64,000 nucleotides of DNA from Glycocaulis sp050485565. Lineage in GTDB: Bacteria > Pseudomonadota > Alphaproteobacteria > Caulobacterales > Maricaulaceae. The stretch spans positions 124,001 to 188,000 of the forward strand of contig NZ_JBJHBQ010000002.1 of NCBI RefSeq assembly GCF_050485565.1. The letters are read 5' to 3'. The notes beneath the pieces were generated by a model. It searched no databases and had not been told where the DNA came from. It worked only from the letters and a program-made list of their open reading frames with translations. This document shows, piece by piece, positions 25,119 through 33,620 of this stretch; positions within the stretch are counted from its first letter, which is position 1; each line of letters begins with the position of its first letter. Both the position numbers and the translations under genes were made by a program.

Positions 25119-25526
25119 ATGAGGGATCAAGCCGCAGACGGCTACGCACTGCAGGATGAGGGCCTTGAATGGTCCGGGAGAGGGAAGGTGCAGGTAGCCA
25201 CGCCAACAGGATCGCTTCATCTGCGGGTCGATGCGCTGACCTCGCAGTCGCGCCGCTTCAAGACGCTGATCGGGGAGTTCTTCCGCACCGAGTTCAAGCG
25301 CGTGCGCCCGAAATGGGGACCGTATGAGGTCACCATCATCATCGAGCGCACCGAAAGCTCACCCGTCCATGATGTCGACAATGTCGCCAAGGCGGTACTG
25401 GACGCGCTGACCGGCGTCGTCTTCCACGATGACAGCCAGGTGGAGCGCCTGCACGTCGAAAAGGTGCTGGGTGAGCGGGCGCGTGTGCGCGTACGCGCCG
25501 TGCCGCTGGTGCCGGAAGCGGCCTGA
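25119..25526 (+). CDS. RusA-like Holliday junction resolvase
   Basis: 135 residues with the RusA acidic-site pattern: HDVDNVAKAVLDALTGVVFH followed by DDSQVERL, supplying the Asp residues and Lys that bind metal and DNA in RusA. RusA enzymes cut four-way DNA junctions and are mostly phage-derived in E. coli. Here no phage genes are nearby; the neighbours are fumC and a metal transporter. The start at 25119 is the first ATG, and the first ~30 residues look unstructured. Whether it complements or replaces RuvC cannot be judged from this window. Confidence 0.82.
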   Translation: MRDQAADGYALQDEGLEWSGRGKVQVATPTGSLHLRVDALTSQSRRFKTLIGEFFRTEFKRVRPKWGPYEVTIIIERTESSPVHDVDNVAKAVLDALTGVVFHDDSQVERLHVEKVLGERARVRVRAVPLVPEAA

Positions 25527-25550
25527 GGCAAACTCACGGAAGGCCGAAGA

Positions 25551-26576
25551 ATGGCCCTGAGCGATAGTCCTGACACCGCCACCGGTCTGCCGCCTGTCCT
25601 GTGCTTTGCCATGGACGGTAAAGGCGCAGCCGAAGCGGCCTCTCTCGATGCGCTAACCCCTTCCGATGATGTTCTGAAGACAGAAAGCAAGGGCAAGGGA
25701 CGCCGGCCCTTCGTGTGGGTGCATCTACAACGTGAAGACCCGCGCACTCAGCCCTGGCTGGAGAGCGAAAGCGGGCTGGACAGCTTCCTGCAATCGGCAT
25801 TGCTGGCTGATGATACGCGCCCGCGCTGCACCGTTCATGGGGAAGGGGCCATCATCATCCTGCGCGGGGTAAACCTGATGGAGGGTGCCGAGCCGGAGGA
25901 CATGGTCTCGGTCCGGCTGTGGGTGGACCGTTCGCGGGTGATCGGGGTGTGGGTGCGTCCGCTGCATGCGGTTGGCGATCTTGTTGGCGCGATTGAGCGC
26001 GGGATTGCGCCGGTCAGTCCCGGTGAGCTGGTGGCCAAGCTGGCCCAGCGGCTTGCCGACCGGATGGAGCCCCATGTCGGCGAGCTTCATGATGAGCTGG
26101 ATGATTTCGAAGATGCCCTGCTGGAAGAGGAGGCGGTCCAGCGCGGGGCGCTGGCGAAGGTTCGCCGCCGGGCGATCCGCCTGCGCCGCTATATCGGCCC
26201 GCAGCGTGATGCGCTGACCACGCTCTCCATCGAGGATTTGAGCTGGCTGATCGACCGGGACCGCTCGCGGGTGCGTGAGGCCGCCGACAAGACGACCCGC
26301 GTGCTCGAAGAACTGGAAGCGGTGCGCGAACGGGCCGCGCTGATCCAGGATCAGATCGTCGAGGCGCGCGGCGCGAAAATGGATCGCTATATGGTGCTGC
26401 TGTCGGCGCTGGCGGCGATCTTCCTGCCGCTGACGCTCTTTACCGGCCTGCTCGGCATCAATGTCGAAGGCATCCCGTTCGCCGAGGAGGAATGGGCGTT
26501 TGCGGCTGTCACCGGGCTCATCATCGTGGCCGCGGTGATCCTCACCTACGTTTTCAGGAAGATGAAGCTGCTCTGA
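25551..26576 (+). CDS. CorA-family divalent metal transporter (ZntB-like)
   Basis: 341 residues. A large cytoplasmic N-terminal domain with long coiled helices (about residues 160-280) is followed by two C-terminal membrane helices, with the pore signature GIN in FTGLLGINVEGIPF near residue 305 and a positively charged end (VFRKMKLL). The variation G-I-N instead of G-M-N and the overall length are typical of ZntB-type proteins, which carry zinc and other divalent cations. It lies 24 bp after the RusA-like gene and may be co-transcribed with it. Confidence 0.87.
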   Translation: MALSDSPDTATGLPPVLCFAMDGKGAAEAASLDALTPSDDVLKTESKGKGRRPFVWVHLQREDPRTQPWLESESGLDSFLQSALLADDTRPRCTVHGEGAIIILRGVNLMEGAEPEDMVSVRLWVDRSRVIGVWVRPLHAVGDLVGAIERGIAPVSPGELVAKLAQRLADRMEPHVGELHDELDDFEDALLEEEAVQRGALAKVRRRAIRLRRYIGPQRDALTTLSIEDLSWLIDRDRSRVREAADKTTRVLEELEAVRERAALIQDQIVEARGAKMDRYMVLLSALAAIFLPLTLFTGLLGINVEGIPFAEEEWAFAAVTGLIIVAAVILTYVFRKMKLL

Positions 26577-26599
26577 CGGGGAGGCGCTTAAGCCGAACC

Positions 26600-27067
26600 T
26601 CAGTCCTTCTTGCGGAAGGCGTCCAGGCTGACCACGGTGCCTTCTTCGCCGTCAGCGCCGCCACCACCGGCCGCCACGCTGGGTGCCGCGCCATTGGCTG
26701 CGTCGGGTGCCTCATAGTCAAAATGCAGATGGAAGCCGACGGCCGGATCGTGGAAGCGCGTCACCGCCCGATAGGGGACTTTGAGGTATTTCGGTACGCC
26801 GCCGAATTTCAGCGTCACCTCGAAATATTCTTCTTCCGCCGCGAGATCCCAGAACTGGTGTTCCAGCACGACCGTCATCTCGTCGGGATAGGCTTCGGCC
26901 AGGCTGGGGTCGATGTCACAGCCCGGATCAGAGGTCTTGAAGGAGATGTAGAAATGGTGGGCGCCGGGCAGACCTTCGGGGCTGCCGGCCTTGTTGAGCG
27001 CCTGACGGATCACGCCGCGCAACGCGTCCTGCGCAAGCCGGTCATACCGCATCAGGTCCTTGCTCAC
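26600..27067 (-). CDS. sspB: SspB-type ClpXP adaptor
   Basis: 155 residues. The N-terminal two-thirds have the alphaproteobacterial SspB fold pattern (MRYDRLAQDALRGVIRQAL, HFYISFKT, EMTVVLEHQFWDL and FEVTLKFGGVPKYLKVPY), which binds ssrA-tagged proteins. A Gly/Ala/Glu-rich linker leads to a short C-terminal motif (VVSLDAFRKKD) that corresponds to the tail tethering SspB to ClpX. The tmRNA gene encoding the tag lies about 2.5 kb away. The start at 27067 gives the expected N-terminus, and the gene is transcribed alone. Confidence 0.9.
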   Translation of the reverse strand: MSKDLMRYDRLAQDALRGVIRQALNKAGSPEGLPGAHHFYISFKTSDPGCDIDPSLAEAYPDEMTVVLEHQFWDLAAEEEYFEVTLKFGGVPKYLKVPYRAVTRFHDPAVGFHLHFDYEAPDAANGAAPSVAAGGGGADGEEGTVVSLDAFRKKD

Positions 27068-27193
27068 CGCGTCTCCCCCTGCCTTGAGCTTTCTTAACCG
27101 AGCCTAGCCGACGCGTTCCTTGCGTCAATCGGTCAACACTGTTGGCACATTCGCCAATAGCCGGAGCGGCCTTGCTGCGTTAAACATCGCCGC

Positions 27194-28582
27194 ATGGAAA
27201 AACCCATGCCAGCCAAGGGTGACACCGGTATGACGGACGGCTTTCAGCCTGCCCGGGTGACGCCGCTTGAACGGCCCACGAATCTTCTCAAAACCGGCAT
27301 GATGATGCGGGAGAATCCGCTCTCCATCCTGCCTGCTCCGCTCTTCGACAAGACGATTCTGACCGGGCCATATCTCGGCCGGTCGGTTCATCATCTGTCT
27401 GGTCCGGCGGAGATGAAGTCGGTTCTGCAGGACAATTTCGAGGACTGGCGCAAATCGCCCCTGATCCAGCGCATGCTGCGCCCCGTGCTGGGCGATGCCA
27501 TCCTGACCGCGCACGGGGAAAGCTGGCGGCGTCAGCGCATGACGTTGCAGCCTGCCTTCCTCAAACGCCGCCTTGATCCGTTCGCGCCCATCATGGCCGA
27601 GGCTGCGGCGATGGCGGTGGAGCGGCTAAAACCCCCGCAAACGCCTGAAATCATGAGCGTGATGAGCGATGCGACCTTCGCCGTTATCGAGCGCGTGCTG
27701 TTTTCTGATGTGGAAGGCTTTGACCGGGGCGAGGTGAGGCTGGCGATAGAGATATTGCTGGAGGAAATCGGGCGCATGCGCCTTACCGATCTTGCGCCGG
27801 TGCCTGAATGGACACCGCGCCTGATGACCGCGCGCGCAGGCAAGGCGCGCAAGGTCTTCCGGCGGGCGGTGGAGGGCCAGATTGCCCGGCGCCGGGCCGC
27901 GTCTGATGCCGGCACCGACCTGCTGGGCCTGCTGTTGACGGTGCGTGATGAGGAAACGGGCGAGGGCCTGTCGGACACCGATATCCGCGATAGCGTGATG
28001 ACGTTTGTGGCAGCAGGCCATGAAACCACCGGCATTGCCCTGACATGGGCGCTCTACCTGCTGGCCAACCAGCCGCAAGCGCAGGCCCGCCTGCGCGAAG
28101 AGGCGCGCGCCGTGCTGGGCGATGGGACAGCATCGGCAGAGCATGTCAGCCAGCTTTATTTCACCCGTCAGGTTCTGGAAGAGGCGATGCGGCTTTATCC
28201 GCCCGCGCCCATGGTGGCCAGGCGCGCGGTGCGTGCGACGGAGATATGCGGACGGCCTGTACGCAAGGGCGATGTGGCGCTGCTCGCCTTTTACTGCCTG
28301 CACCGGCACACCACGCTCTGGGATGAGCCTGACCGCTTTGATCCGGATCGCTGGCTGCGCGACCGGCGGCCCACGGACCGCTACCAGTTCCTGGCCTTTG
28401 GCGGCGGGCCGCGCGCCTGCATCGGCATGGGGTTTGCCATGATGGAGGCCATCATCATGCTGGCCACGATGGTGCGTGATCTGGAGTTTGCGCCGCAGGC
28501 CGATGCACGCGCGGTCGAGCTGGCCATGCAGGTCACCTTGCGTCCGGCAGGCGGGCTTCATCTGGATGTCAAACCGGCGTGA
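27194..28582 (+). CDS. Cytochrome P450
   Basis: 462 residues with all P450 hallmarks. The I-helix oxygen motif is AGHETTGIAL, the K-helix ExxR is EEAMR, and the heme-binding loop FGGGPRACIG carries the axial Cys near residue 409. The spread of the motifs resembles bacterial fatty-acid or sterol-type P450s (CYP4/CYP102 side), but the substrate is not readable. No ferredoxin or reductase gene is adjacent. The start is uncertain. ATG 27194 is the longest, while ATG 27230 (MTDGFQPARV) has an AAGGGTG-like site upstream. Confidence 0.9.
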   Translation: MEKPMPAKGDTGMTDGFQPARVTPLERPTNLLKTGMMMRENPLSILPAPLFDKTILTGPYLGRSVHHLSGPAEMKSVLQDNFEDWRKSPLIQRMLRPVLGDAILTAHGESWRRQRMTLQPAFLKRRLDPFAPIMAEAAAMAVERLKPPQTPEIMSVMSDATFAVIERVLFSDVEGFDRGEVRLAIEILLEEIGRMRLTDLAPVPEWTPRLMTARAGKARKVFRRAVEGQIARRRAASDAGTDLLGLLLTVRDEETGEGLSDTDIRDSVMTFVAAGHETTGIALTWALYLLANQPQAQARLREEARAVLGDGTASAEHVSQLYFTRQVLEEAMRLYPPAPMVARRAVRATEICGRPVRKGDVALLAFYCLHRHTTLWDEPDRFDPDRWLRDRRPTDRYQFLAFGGGPRACIGMGFAMMEAIIMLATMVRDLEFAPQADARAVELAMQVTLRPAGGLHLDVKPA

Positions 28583-28674
28583 TAATCGCCTTGCATCGTT
28601 GAAAATCCGCGCCGCCGCACCTTTCGTGGCCGCCAGTATGCGGCTACCGTCAGGGTTAACCGGCAAATTACGGG

Positions 28675-29286
28675 GTGGCCGCCTTGGAACGACTGACTGA
28701 GCTTGAACACGAACCGGCCCGCGCTCTGGCCGCCGAATACATGCACGAAGCCGATATCCTGCTCGGCCGGTTGCCGCGCAGCCTCGCGCGTCAGTATCGG
28801 CGCGACGTGGAATTGCGCGTGATCGAGGCGCTTAACGGCGGACGCAATGCCAGCGCGGAAACGGTGGCCCGCACCCTGGATCTCGTCGGGCCGCCCGGCC
28901 ACTATCTTCCCTCAGAGATCGCCAGTCAGGCTGCGCGCCGCGCCGCCCGCACCCTTAATCCGCGCCGGGTGGTGGAGGCTTTGCGCTATGGGGCGATGTC
29001 GGGCGTAGGCACAGCCACTATCGTCAGCGTGCTGGGGCTTCTTTACGCTGCGGTGCTGTTCGTGATCGCCGCAGGAGCGGCGCGGCTCATCTCGCCGGAT
29101 GCAGCCGGCATATATCAGCTCTCCACTGGCGGTTATGTGCTGGGCATTGGCGGCAATTTCCCCGAAGCGCGCGATGTGCTGGGCATATTGTTCGTGCCGC
29201 TCAGCTGGGCGTTCGGCGCGGGGCTGTATATGGCCCTGACGCAGCTCCTGCCGGTGCTGATCCGCGAACGGTCACACAGACGGTAG
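28675..29286 (+). CDS. HAAS/DUF1700-like membrane protein
   Basis: 203 residues. The N-terminal 60 residues (YMHEADILLGRLPRSLARQY then RDVELRVIEAL) match the HAAS helical domain found in DUF1700 proteins. Two hydrophobic regions follow, about residues 110-145 and 170-195. HAAS domains often sit with PadR regulators or sigma factors, but none is adjacent here. The start is uncertain, with GTG 28675 or TTG 28684 possible. The upstream 90 bp contain no clear promoter. The family call is moderate and no function is assigned. Confidence 0.6.
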   Translation: MAALERLTELEHEPARALAAEYMHEADILLGRLPRSLARQYRRDVELRVIEALNGGRNASAETVARTLDLVGPPGHYLPSEIASQAARRAARTLNPRRVVEALRYGAMSGVGTATIVSVLGLLYAAVLFVIAAGAARLISPDAAGIYQLSTGGYVLGIGGNFPEARDVLGILFVPLSWAFGAGLYMALTQLLPVLIRERSHRR

Positions 29287-29299
29287 ACAGCCGGCAAAT

Positions 29300-29635
29300 C
29301 TGGAGAAGTAGGGGGCTTCTGTTGCCAGGCGCCCCCCGAACCCCGCCTGCGGCTTGCTAGAGCCGAGGACTTAAGATGCGAAATGATCGCACTGCTTACG
29401 CAGCGAGACGCACTTCTTCAGCAAAGTTGTCGTTGGCAACTTTAACAATGGGCTGATAACGGAGCCCATGCGGGTGAAAGCAACGTCTTTACCCATCCGT
29501 CGATCCTGATCGGCCCCATGCTCACCGCCCAACGCAGCGGAAAAGAGATTGGTGGAGCCGCCGGGAATCGCACCCGGGTCCGGTCTGGTTATTACACGCA
29601 CGTTTATCACCATAGACCGCCGAGGCGGACCCCTT
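29300..29635 (-). ncRNA. ssrA: Permuted two-piece tmRNA
   Basis: On the minus strand the acceptor piece comes first. Its T arm (CCGGG-TGCGATT-CCCGG) is followed by CGGCTCC and an encoded CCA end at 29550. After a 32-nt spacer, the coding piece begins at 29517 with GGGGCCGATCAGGATCGACG, whose first 7 bases pair with the acceptor strand. The resume codon starts at 29437 and the tag reads ANDNFAEEVRLAA, ending at TAA 29396-29398. This circularly permuted order is the alphaproteobacterial form that is processed into two RNAs. The outer ends are approximate. tmRNA with SmpB rescues stalled ribosomes and marks products for ClpXP. Confidence 0.95.
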
Positions 29636-29669
29636 GAATATAGGGCGTTTGGCCGTGATATGAAAGGGC

Positions 29670-30341
29670 ATGACACGGCTCTACCCCTTGGCAGGCCTGC
29701 TGGCGGCCCTCGCGCTCGCGCTGTCGGCCTGCACCCGGCCTGCGCCGGTAGCGGCGCCAAGCGCGGATGACTGTCACCTGGCCGCCATCAGTTCGACTGG
29801 CTGGCACGCCAATTTCTATCTGCCTGCCGATGCGTTTCCCGGTGACGGGCCCGTGCGTACGGCATTTCCCGATGCGCGCTGGTTCTCAATCGGCTGGGGC
29901 GATGCGGGGGCGTATGTGGACGGCGTGAACCCGCTCAACAGCATTGCCGCCATTGCCTGGCCGACGCGCTCTGTCGTGCATGTCGCGGCGCTGGGCCGTG
30001 ATCCGCGCGAGGCTTACTTGAGCGAATACCGCGATGTGGCCCTGTCCGGTGAGGCGCTTGCCATCATTGTCGAGGCGCTGGAGGCCGAGCTGGCGCTGGA
30101 CGAGGCGGGCGCGCCCCGATTTGTGGCCGAAGGGCTGGATGCGCGCGGCAGCGCCTTCTTCACCGGCCGCTCCACCTATCACGCCTTCAACACCTGCAAT
30201 GTGTGGACGGCTGCGCGCCTGCGCGAGGCGGGCCTTGATGTCGGCTGGACAGGTGGGCATTTGCTGCCCGCAAGCCTGTTGAACCGGCTGGGGCGGACAG
30301 CGCCGTCAAGCTGCCCGCCCTCCGGGGAGGAAACCCGCTAG
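29670..30341 (+). CDS. DUF2459 family lipoprotein
   Basis: 223 residues with a lipoprotein signal peptide (LLAALALALSAC, the Cys being the lipidation site). The DUF2459 pattern follows: STGWHANFYLP, then a DARWFSIGWGD motif, and near the end a HAFNTCNVWTAARLREAGL block. DUF2459 proteins are thought to be envelope proteins without an assigned reaction; the conserved His and Cys residues hint at catalysis but this is unproven. The gene is divergent from ssrA and begins about 35 bp from it, so the promoter of ssrA must overlap its 5' coding region. Confidence 0.8.
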   Translation: MTRLYPLAGLLAALALALSACTRPAPVAAPSADDCHLAAISSTGWHANFYLPADAFPGDGPVRTAFPDARWFSIGWGDAGAYVDGVNPLNSIAAIAWPTRSVVHVAALGRDPREAYLSEYRDVALSGEALAIIVEALEAELALDEAGAPRFVAEGLDARGSAFFTGRSTYHAFNTCNVWTAARLREAGLDVGWTGGHLLPASLLNRLGRTAPSSCPPSGEETR

Positions 30342-30345
30342 CTTA

Positions 30346-30726
30346 CTAGCCGAGCGGGCCGGTCATGATGAAAGCATTCAGCTTGTTGCCGTCGGGATCG
30401 CGGAAATAGCCCGCATAGAAATTGTCGCCGCGCGGGCCGGGCTTGCCCTCGCACGTGCCGCCATTGGCCAGCGCGATGTCATAGAGCCGATGGACCTGCT
30501 CCTTGTCTTTCGCTTCCAGCGCCACCATCACGCCATTGCCGACGCTGGCCGCATTGCCATCAAACGGTTTTGTAGCAGCGATGCCGGCGGCTCCGCCCGG
30601 CTTGCCCCAGGCCACGAAGGTGTCGAACTCCATCATGCGCGGGGTGTCGAGTTCCTTGGCGAGCGCGTCATAGAAAGCACAAGCGCGTTCAAGGTCATTC
30701 GTGCCGACAGTCACATATCCGATCAT
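30346..30726 (-). CDS. VOC-family (glyoxalase-like) protein
   Basis: 126 residues from ATG 30726, preceded by AAAGGGAA. The single VOC repeat begins MIGYVTVGTNDLERACAFYD and ends with FRDPDGNKLNAF, the typical C-terminal metal-site strand. Such proteins act as dioxygenases, glyoxalases or resistance proteins, usually as dimers with a divalent metal. The partner reaction here cannot be inferred. It converges with the DUF2459 gene, with 4 bp between their stop codons. Confidence 0.82.
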   Translation of the reverse strand: MIGYVTVGTNDLERACAFYDALAKELDTPRMMEFDTFVAWGKPGGAAGIAATKPFDGNAASVGNGVMVALEAKDKEQVHRLYDIALANGGTCEGKPGPRGDNFYAGYFRDPDGNKLNAFIMTGPLG

Positions 30727-30815
30727 TGAAGTATTCCCTTTTTGTTCCGGTTCGGGCAAGCTGCCATCCAGAAGAGGGGGAGGCAAGCGGGAAATCGGCT
30801 GCGTTGATTAAATCT

Positions 30816-30831
30816 TGTTCATAAGTGAACA
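30816..30831. promoter_or_regulatory. Inverted repeat upstream of thyA
   Basis: TGTTCA-TAAG-TGAACA, a perfect 6-bp inverted repeat with 4-bp spacer, in an AT-richer stretch between the divergent VOC and thyA genes. It has the look of a repressor operator. It does not match the GTTC-N7-GTTC direct-repeat LexA box known from Caulobacter. No regulator can be named. Confidence 0.4.
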
Positions 30832-30962
30832 GCAGGGGCCACCGGCAATTTTAGGGAGGGAGGCGCAATTAGCTGTGGACAGCCTCCGCGAGCGGGTGAC
30901 GGCAGCCTCCCCGGACGTCACACTTGCAAATCGTACAAACCACCGAATCAGAAGTCCCGCCC

Positions 30963-31805
30963 ATGGCCCTTGCCGAACATCATCCCGCGCAGACCCATCG
31001 CTCCGGCATTGAGGCGGCGTATCTCGATCTGCTGCGCGATGTGATGGCGAATGGCACGCCTTCCGATGACCGCACAGGGGTGGGCACGCGTACCGTGTTT
31101 GGCCGCCAGATACGCTGTGATCTGGCTGACGGCTTTCCGCTGCTGACCACCAAGAAGGTGCATTTCCGCTCCATCGCGATCGAGCTCCTCTGGTTCATCA
31201 AGGGGATGACCAATGTGAAATGGCTGCAGGAGCGCGGCGTCACGATCTGGGATGAATGGGCCGACGAAAATGGCGAGCTTGGCCCCGTCTATGGCAAGCA
31301 ATGGCGGCGCTGGGCCGGGCCGGACGGGCAAGAGATCGACCAGCTGGCAGACCTTGTGGCGCAGATAAAGGCCAATCCGGCTTCGCGCCGCCTCGTGCTG
31401 TCGGCGTGGAACCCGGCCGATGTGCCGTCCATGGCGCTGCCGCCCTGCCACACCCTGTTCCAGTTCCACGTCGCGAACGGGCGTCTCTCGCTGCAGCTTT
31501 ATCAGCGCAGCGCGGACCTGTTCCTCGGTGTGCCGTTCAATATCGCGAGCTACGCCCTGCTGCTGGCCATGGTGGCGCAGGCGACGGGGCTGAAACCGGG
31601 CGAGTTCGTCCACACATTTGGCGATGCGCACATCTACTCAAACCATGTCGAGCAGGTGGAGCGTCAGCTGGCGCGCGAGGCGCGTCCGCTGCCCACGCTG
31701 AAGCTCAATCCGAACGTCACCGATCTCTTCGCCTTCGAGTATGAGGATATCGAGATCATCGGCTATGACCCGCATCCGGGCATATCCGCGCCGGTGGCGG
31801 TGTAG
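30963..31805 (+). CDS. thyA: Thymidylate synthase
   Basis: 280 residues. It methylates dUMP to dTMP with methylene-tetrahydrofolate, giving dihydrofolate that the next gene product recycles. Visible signatures are DRTGVGTRTVFGRQIRCDL, the active-site ALPPCHTLFQFHV with the nucleophilic Cys, and the substrate-binding QRSADLFLGVPFNIASYALL. Start chosen at ATG 30963; an in-frame TTG 13 codons earlier is possible. folA begins 7 bp after the stop codon. Confidence 0.96.
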   Translation: MALAEHHPAQTHRSGIEAAYLDLLRDVMANGTPSDDRTGVGTRTVFGRQIRCDLADGFPLLTTKKVHFRSIAIELLWFIKGMTNVKWLQERGVTIWDEWADENGELGPVYGKQWRRWAGPDGQEIDQLADLVAQIKANPASRRLVLSAWNPADVPSMALPPCHTLFQFHVANGRLSLQLYQRSADLFLGVPFNIASYALLLAMVAQATGLKPGEFVHTFGDAHIYSNHVEQVERQLAREARPLPTLKLNPNVTDLFAFEYEDIEIIGYDPHPGISAPVAV

Positions 31806-31812
31806 GGCGGCG

Positions 31813-32328
31813 GTGTTGAGTGACGTCCCCCTCTCAATCGTCGTTGCGGTGGCCAGGAATGGCGTGATCGGGCGGGGCAATGATCTGCCCTGGCGCATTC
31901 CCTCTGATCTGAAGAATTTCAAGGCGGTCACGCTTGGCAAGCCGGTCATCATGGGCCGCAAGACGTGGGACAGCCTGCCGCGCAAGCCTTTGCCCGGCCG
32001 GGCCAATTTCGTTGTCTCACGCAGCGTCACGGCACTGGAAGGCGCGCAAGTTTTCTCCGATGCGGACGATGCGGTGGAGGCTGCGCGCAAGGTTGCGGTG
32101 AAGGATGGTGCCAGCGAAGTATGCCTGATTGGCGGCGCGGCGCTTTATGCGGCCCTGTTGCCCGCTGTCAGCCGCATCCATCTGACCGAAGTCGATCTCG
32201 AGCCGGAGGGTGATGCGCATTTTCCGATGCTGAACCCGCTCGAATGGCGCGAGGTTGGCGCCGAACGTTTCGACCCGGCACCGGGCGATGATGCCGGGTT
32301 CGGGGTGCGGGTTCTGGAGCGGGTGTGA
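31813..32328 (+). CDS. folA: Dihydrofolate reductase
   Basis: 171 residues. It reduces dihydrofolate with NADPH and so closes the thymidylate cycle with ThyA. The N-terminus SIVVAVARNGVIGRGNDLPW is the family signature, with DLKNFK holding the active-site acid. VIMGRKTWDSLP and the GGAALYAALLP cofactor loop are present. GTG 31813 is preferred because AGGG lies 5 nt upstream, within the thyA stop region. The adjacent TTG 31816 is an alternative. The thyA-folA pair is a common operon. Confidence 0.94.
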   Translation: MLSDVPLSIVVAVARNGVIGRGNDLPWRIPSDLKNFKAVTLGKPVIMGRKTWDSLPRKPLPGRANFVVSRSVTALEGAQVFSDADDAVEAARKVAVKDGASEVCLIGGAALYAALLPAVSRIHLTEVDLEPEGDAHFPMLNPLEWREVGAERFDPAPGDDAGFGVRVLERV

Positions 32329-32350
32329 CGCATCGCGCACTGCGTCCGGT

Positions 32351-32371
32351 GCCGGTTTGACTTGAACCGGC
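32351..32371. promoter_or_regulatory. Inverted repeat between folA and hflK
   Basis: GCCGGTT-N7-AACCGGC forms a 7-bp perfect stem with a 7-nt loop, 22 bp after the folA stop codon. It could be a weak terminator, though no T-run follows, or an operator for hflKC. No better assignment is possible. Confidence 0.35.
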
Positions 32372-32434
32372 GGGCCGATCCGTCCACATATCGTGGCAAC
32401 ACCGATCAATTTTCATTCCGTTACGAGGACGTAT

Positions 32435-33619
32435 ATGCCCTGGAACGACAATGCAGGCGGCGGCGGGGGGCCTTGGGGCTCTGGCGGCGGCGGACGGCGC
32501 GGCAATAACAATAACCAGAATCCGTGGGGGCAAGGCCCCGGCGGCGGACGGCGTGGCTCTGGCAACGGGCAGGGCGGCGGCGAGCCGGATCTGGAACAGT
32601 TCATTGCCCAGTTGCAGGCACGTATCCGGCGCATGTTCGGCGGCGGTGGCGGCAAGGATTCCAGCGGTCCGGGCCTTGGCCTGATCGCGGCGGGTATCTT
32701 CTTTGTCTGGCTCGCATGGCCGGGCTCTGCCTGGTACGTTGTTGGTCCGCAACAGGCGGGTGTGGTCCTGCGCTTTGGCGAATATGTGCGCACCACGGGC
32801 GCGGGCCTGCAGTTCAAGCTGCCGGTGCCGTTCGAGACGGTGATGCTGCCGGAAGTGACGACGACCAACGAGGTCGCCGTCGGTGCCACGCCGCAGGAAA
32901 GCCTGATGCTGACCCGCGACGAGAACATCGTCGAGATCGATTTCGTGGTGCAGTGGCGTGTTGACCTGACCTACCCCGAAGGTGTGCGCGACTTCCTGTT
33001 CAATGTGCGTGATCCGCAAGGCACGGTGAAAGCCGTTGCCGAAAGCGCGATGCGTGAAGTTGTCGGCACGACCGAGCTTCAGCCCATCATTACGGCGGGC
33101 CGGACCGATGTTGCCCGCCGCGCGCGCCAGATCATCCAGGATACGCTCGCCAACTATAATTCCGGCATTCAGGTGCTGGAGGTCCAGCTGCGTGAAGCGT
33201 CTGCGCCCGCCAGCGTTATCGACGCGTTCCGCGATGTTGACGCGGCCCGTCAGGATGCCGAGCGTGCCGCCCTGCAGGCGACCGCCCACGCCAACCAGGT
33301 GATCCCGGAAGCGCGCGGTGACGCCGTGCGCCTGCTGGAGGAATCGCGCGGGTATCGCGAGCGCGTGATAGCCGAGGCCGAAGGTCAGGCCGACCGCTTC
33401 AACCAGATTTTCACCGAGTATCGCCTGGCACCGGACGTTACCCGCCGGCGCATTTTCCTCGAAACGATGGAGCAGGTGCTGGGACGGTCTGAACTGATCA
33501 TTCTCGATCAGCAGGCCGGAAGCGGCGCAGTGCCTTACCTGCCGCTTGACCAGCTGGGCCGGGACCGCAGTCCCGCCCGCACGCAAACCGGGTCCGCATC
33601 CAGAACGGGAGAGCGCTGA
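32435..33619 (+). CDS. hflK: HflK, FtsH protease modulator
   Basis: 394 residues. A Gly/Asn-rich N-terminal tail (residues about 1-75) precedes one membrane helix (LGLIAAGIFFVWLAWPGSAW), then an SPFH/band-7 domain and a long Ala/Glu/Gln coiled region (QDAERAALQATAHANQVIPE). HflK and HflC form a membrane-anchored cage around FtsH and control its degradation of membrane proteins. The ATG at 32435 follows CGAGGA. hflC starts 1 bp after its stop codon. Confidence 0.95.
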   Translation: MPWNDNAGGGGGPWGSGGGGRRGNNNNQNPWGQGPGGGRRGSGNGQGGGEPDLEQFIAQLQARIRRMFGGGGGKDSSGPGLGLIAAGIFFVWLAWPGSAWYVVGPQQAGVVLRFGEYVRTTGAGLQFKLPVPFETVMLPEVTTTNEVAVGATPQESLMLTRDENIVEIDFVVQWRVDLTYPEGVRDFLFNVRDPQGTVKAVAESAMREVVGTTELQPIITAGRTDVARRARQIIQDTLANYNSGIQVLEVQLREASAPASVIDAFRDVDAARQDAERAALQATAHANQVIPEARGDAVRLLEESRGYRERVIAEAEGQADRFNQIFTEYRLAPDVTRRRIFLETMEQVLGRSELIILDQQAGSGAVPYLPLDQLGRDRSPARTQTGSASRTGER

Positions 33620-33620
33620 T

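Noticed and set aside
29550..29632. A tRNA gene on the minus strand
   Set aside because: Only an acceptor end and T arm are present. The peptide tag and GGGGCC 5' end nearby show that it is the acceptor piece of permuted tmRNA.
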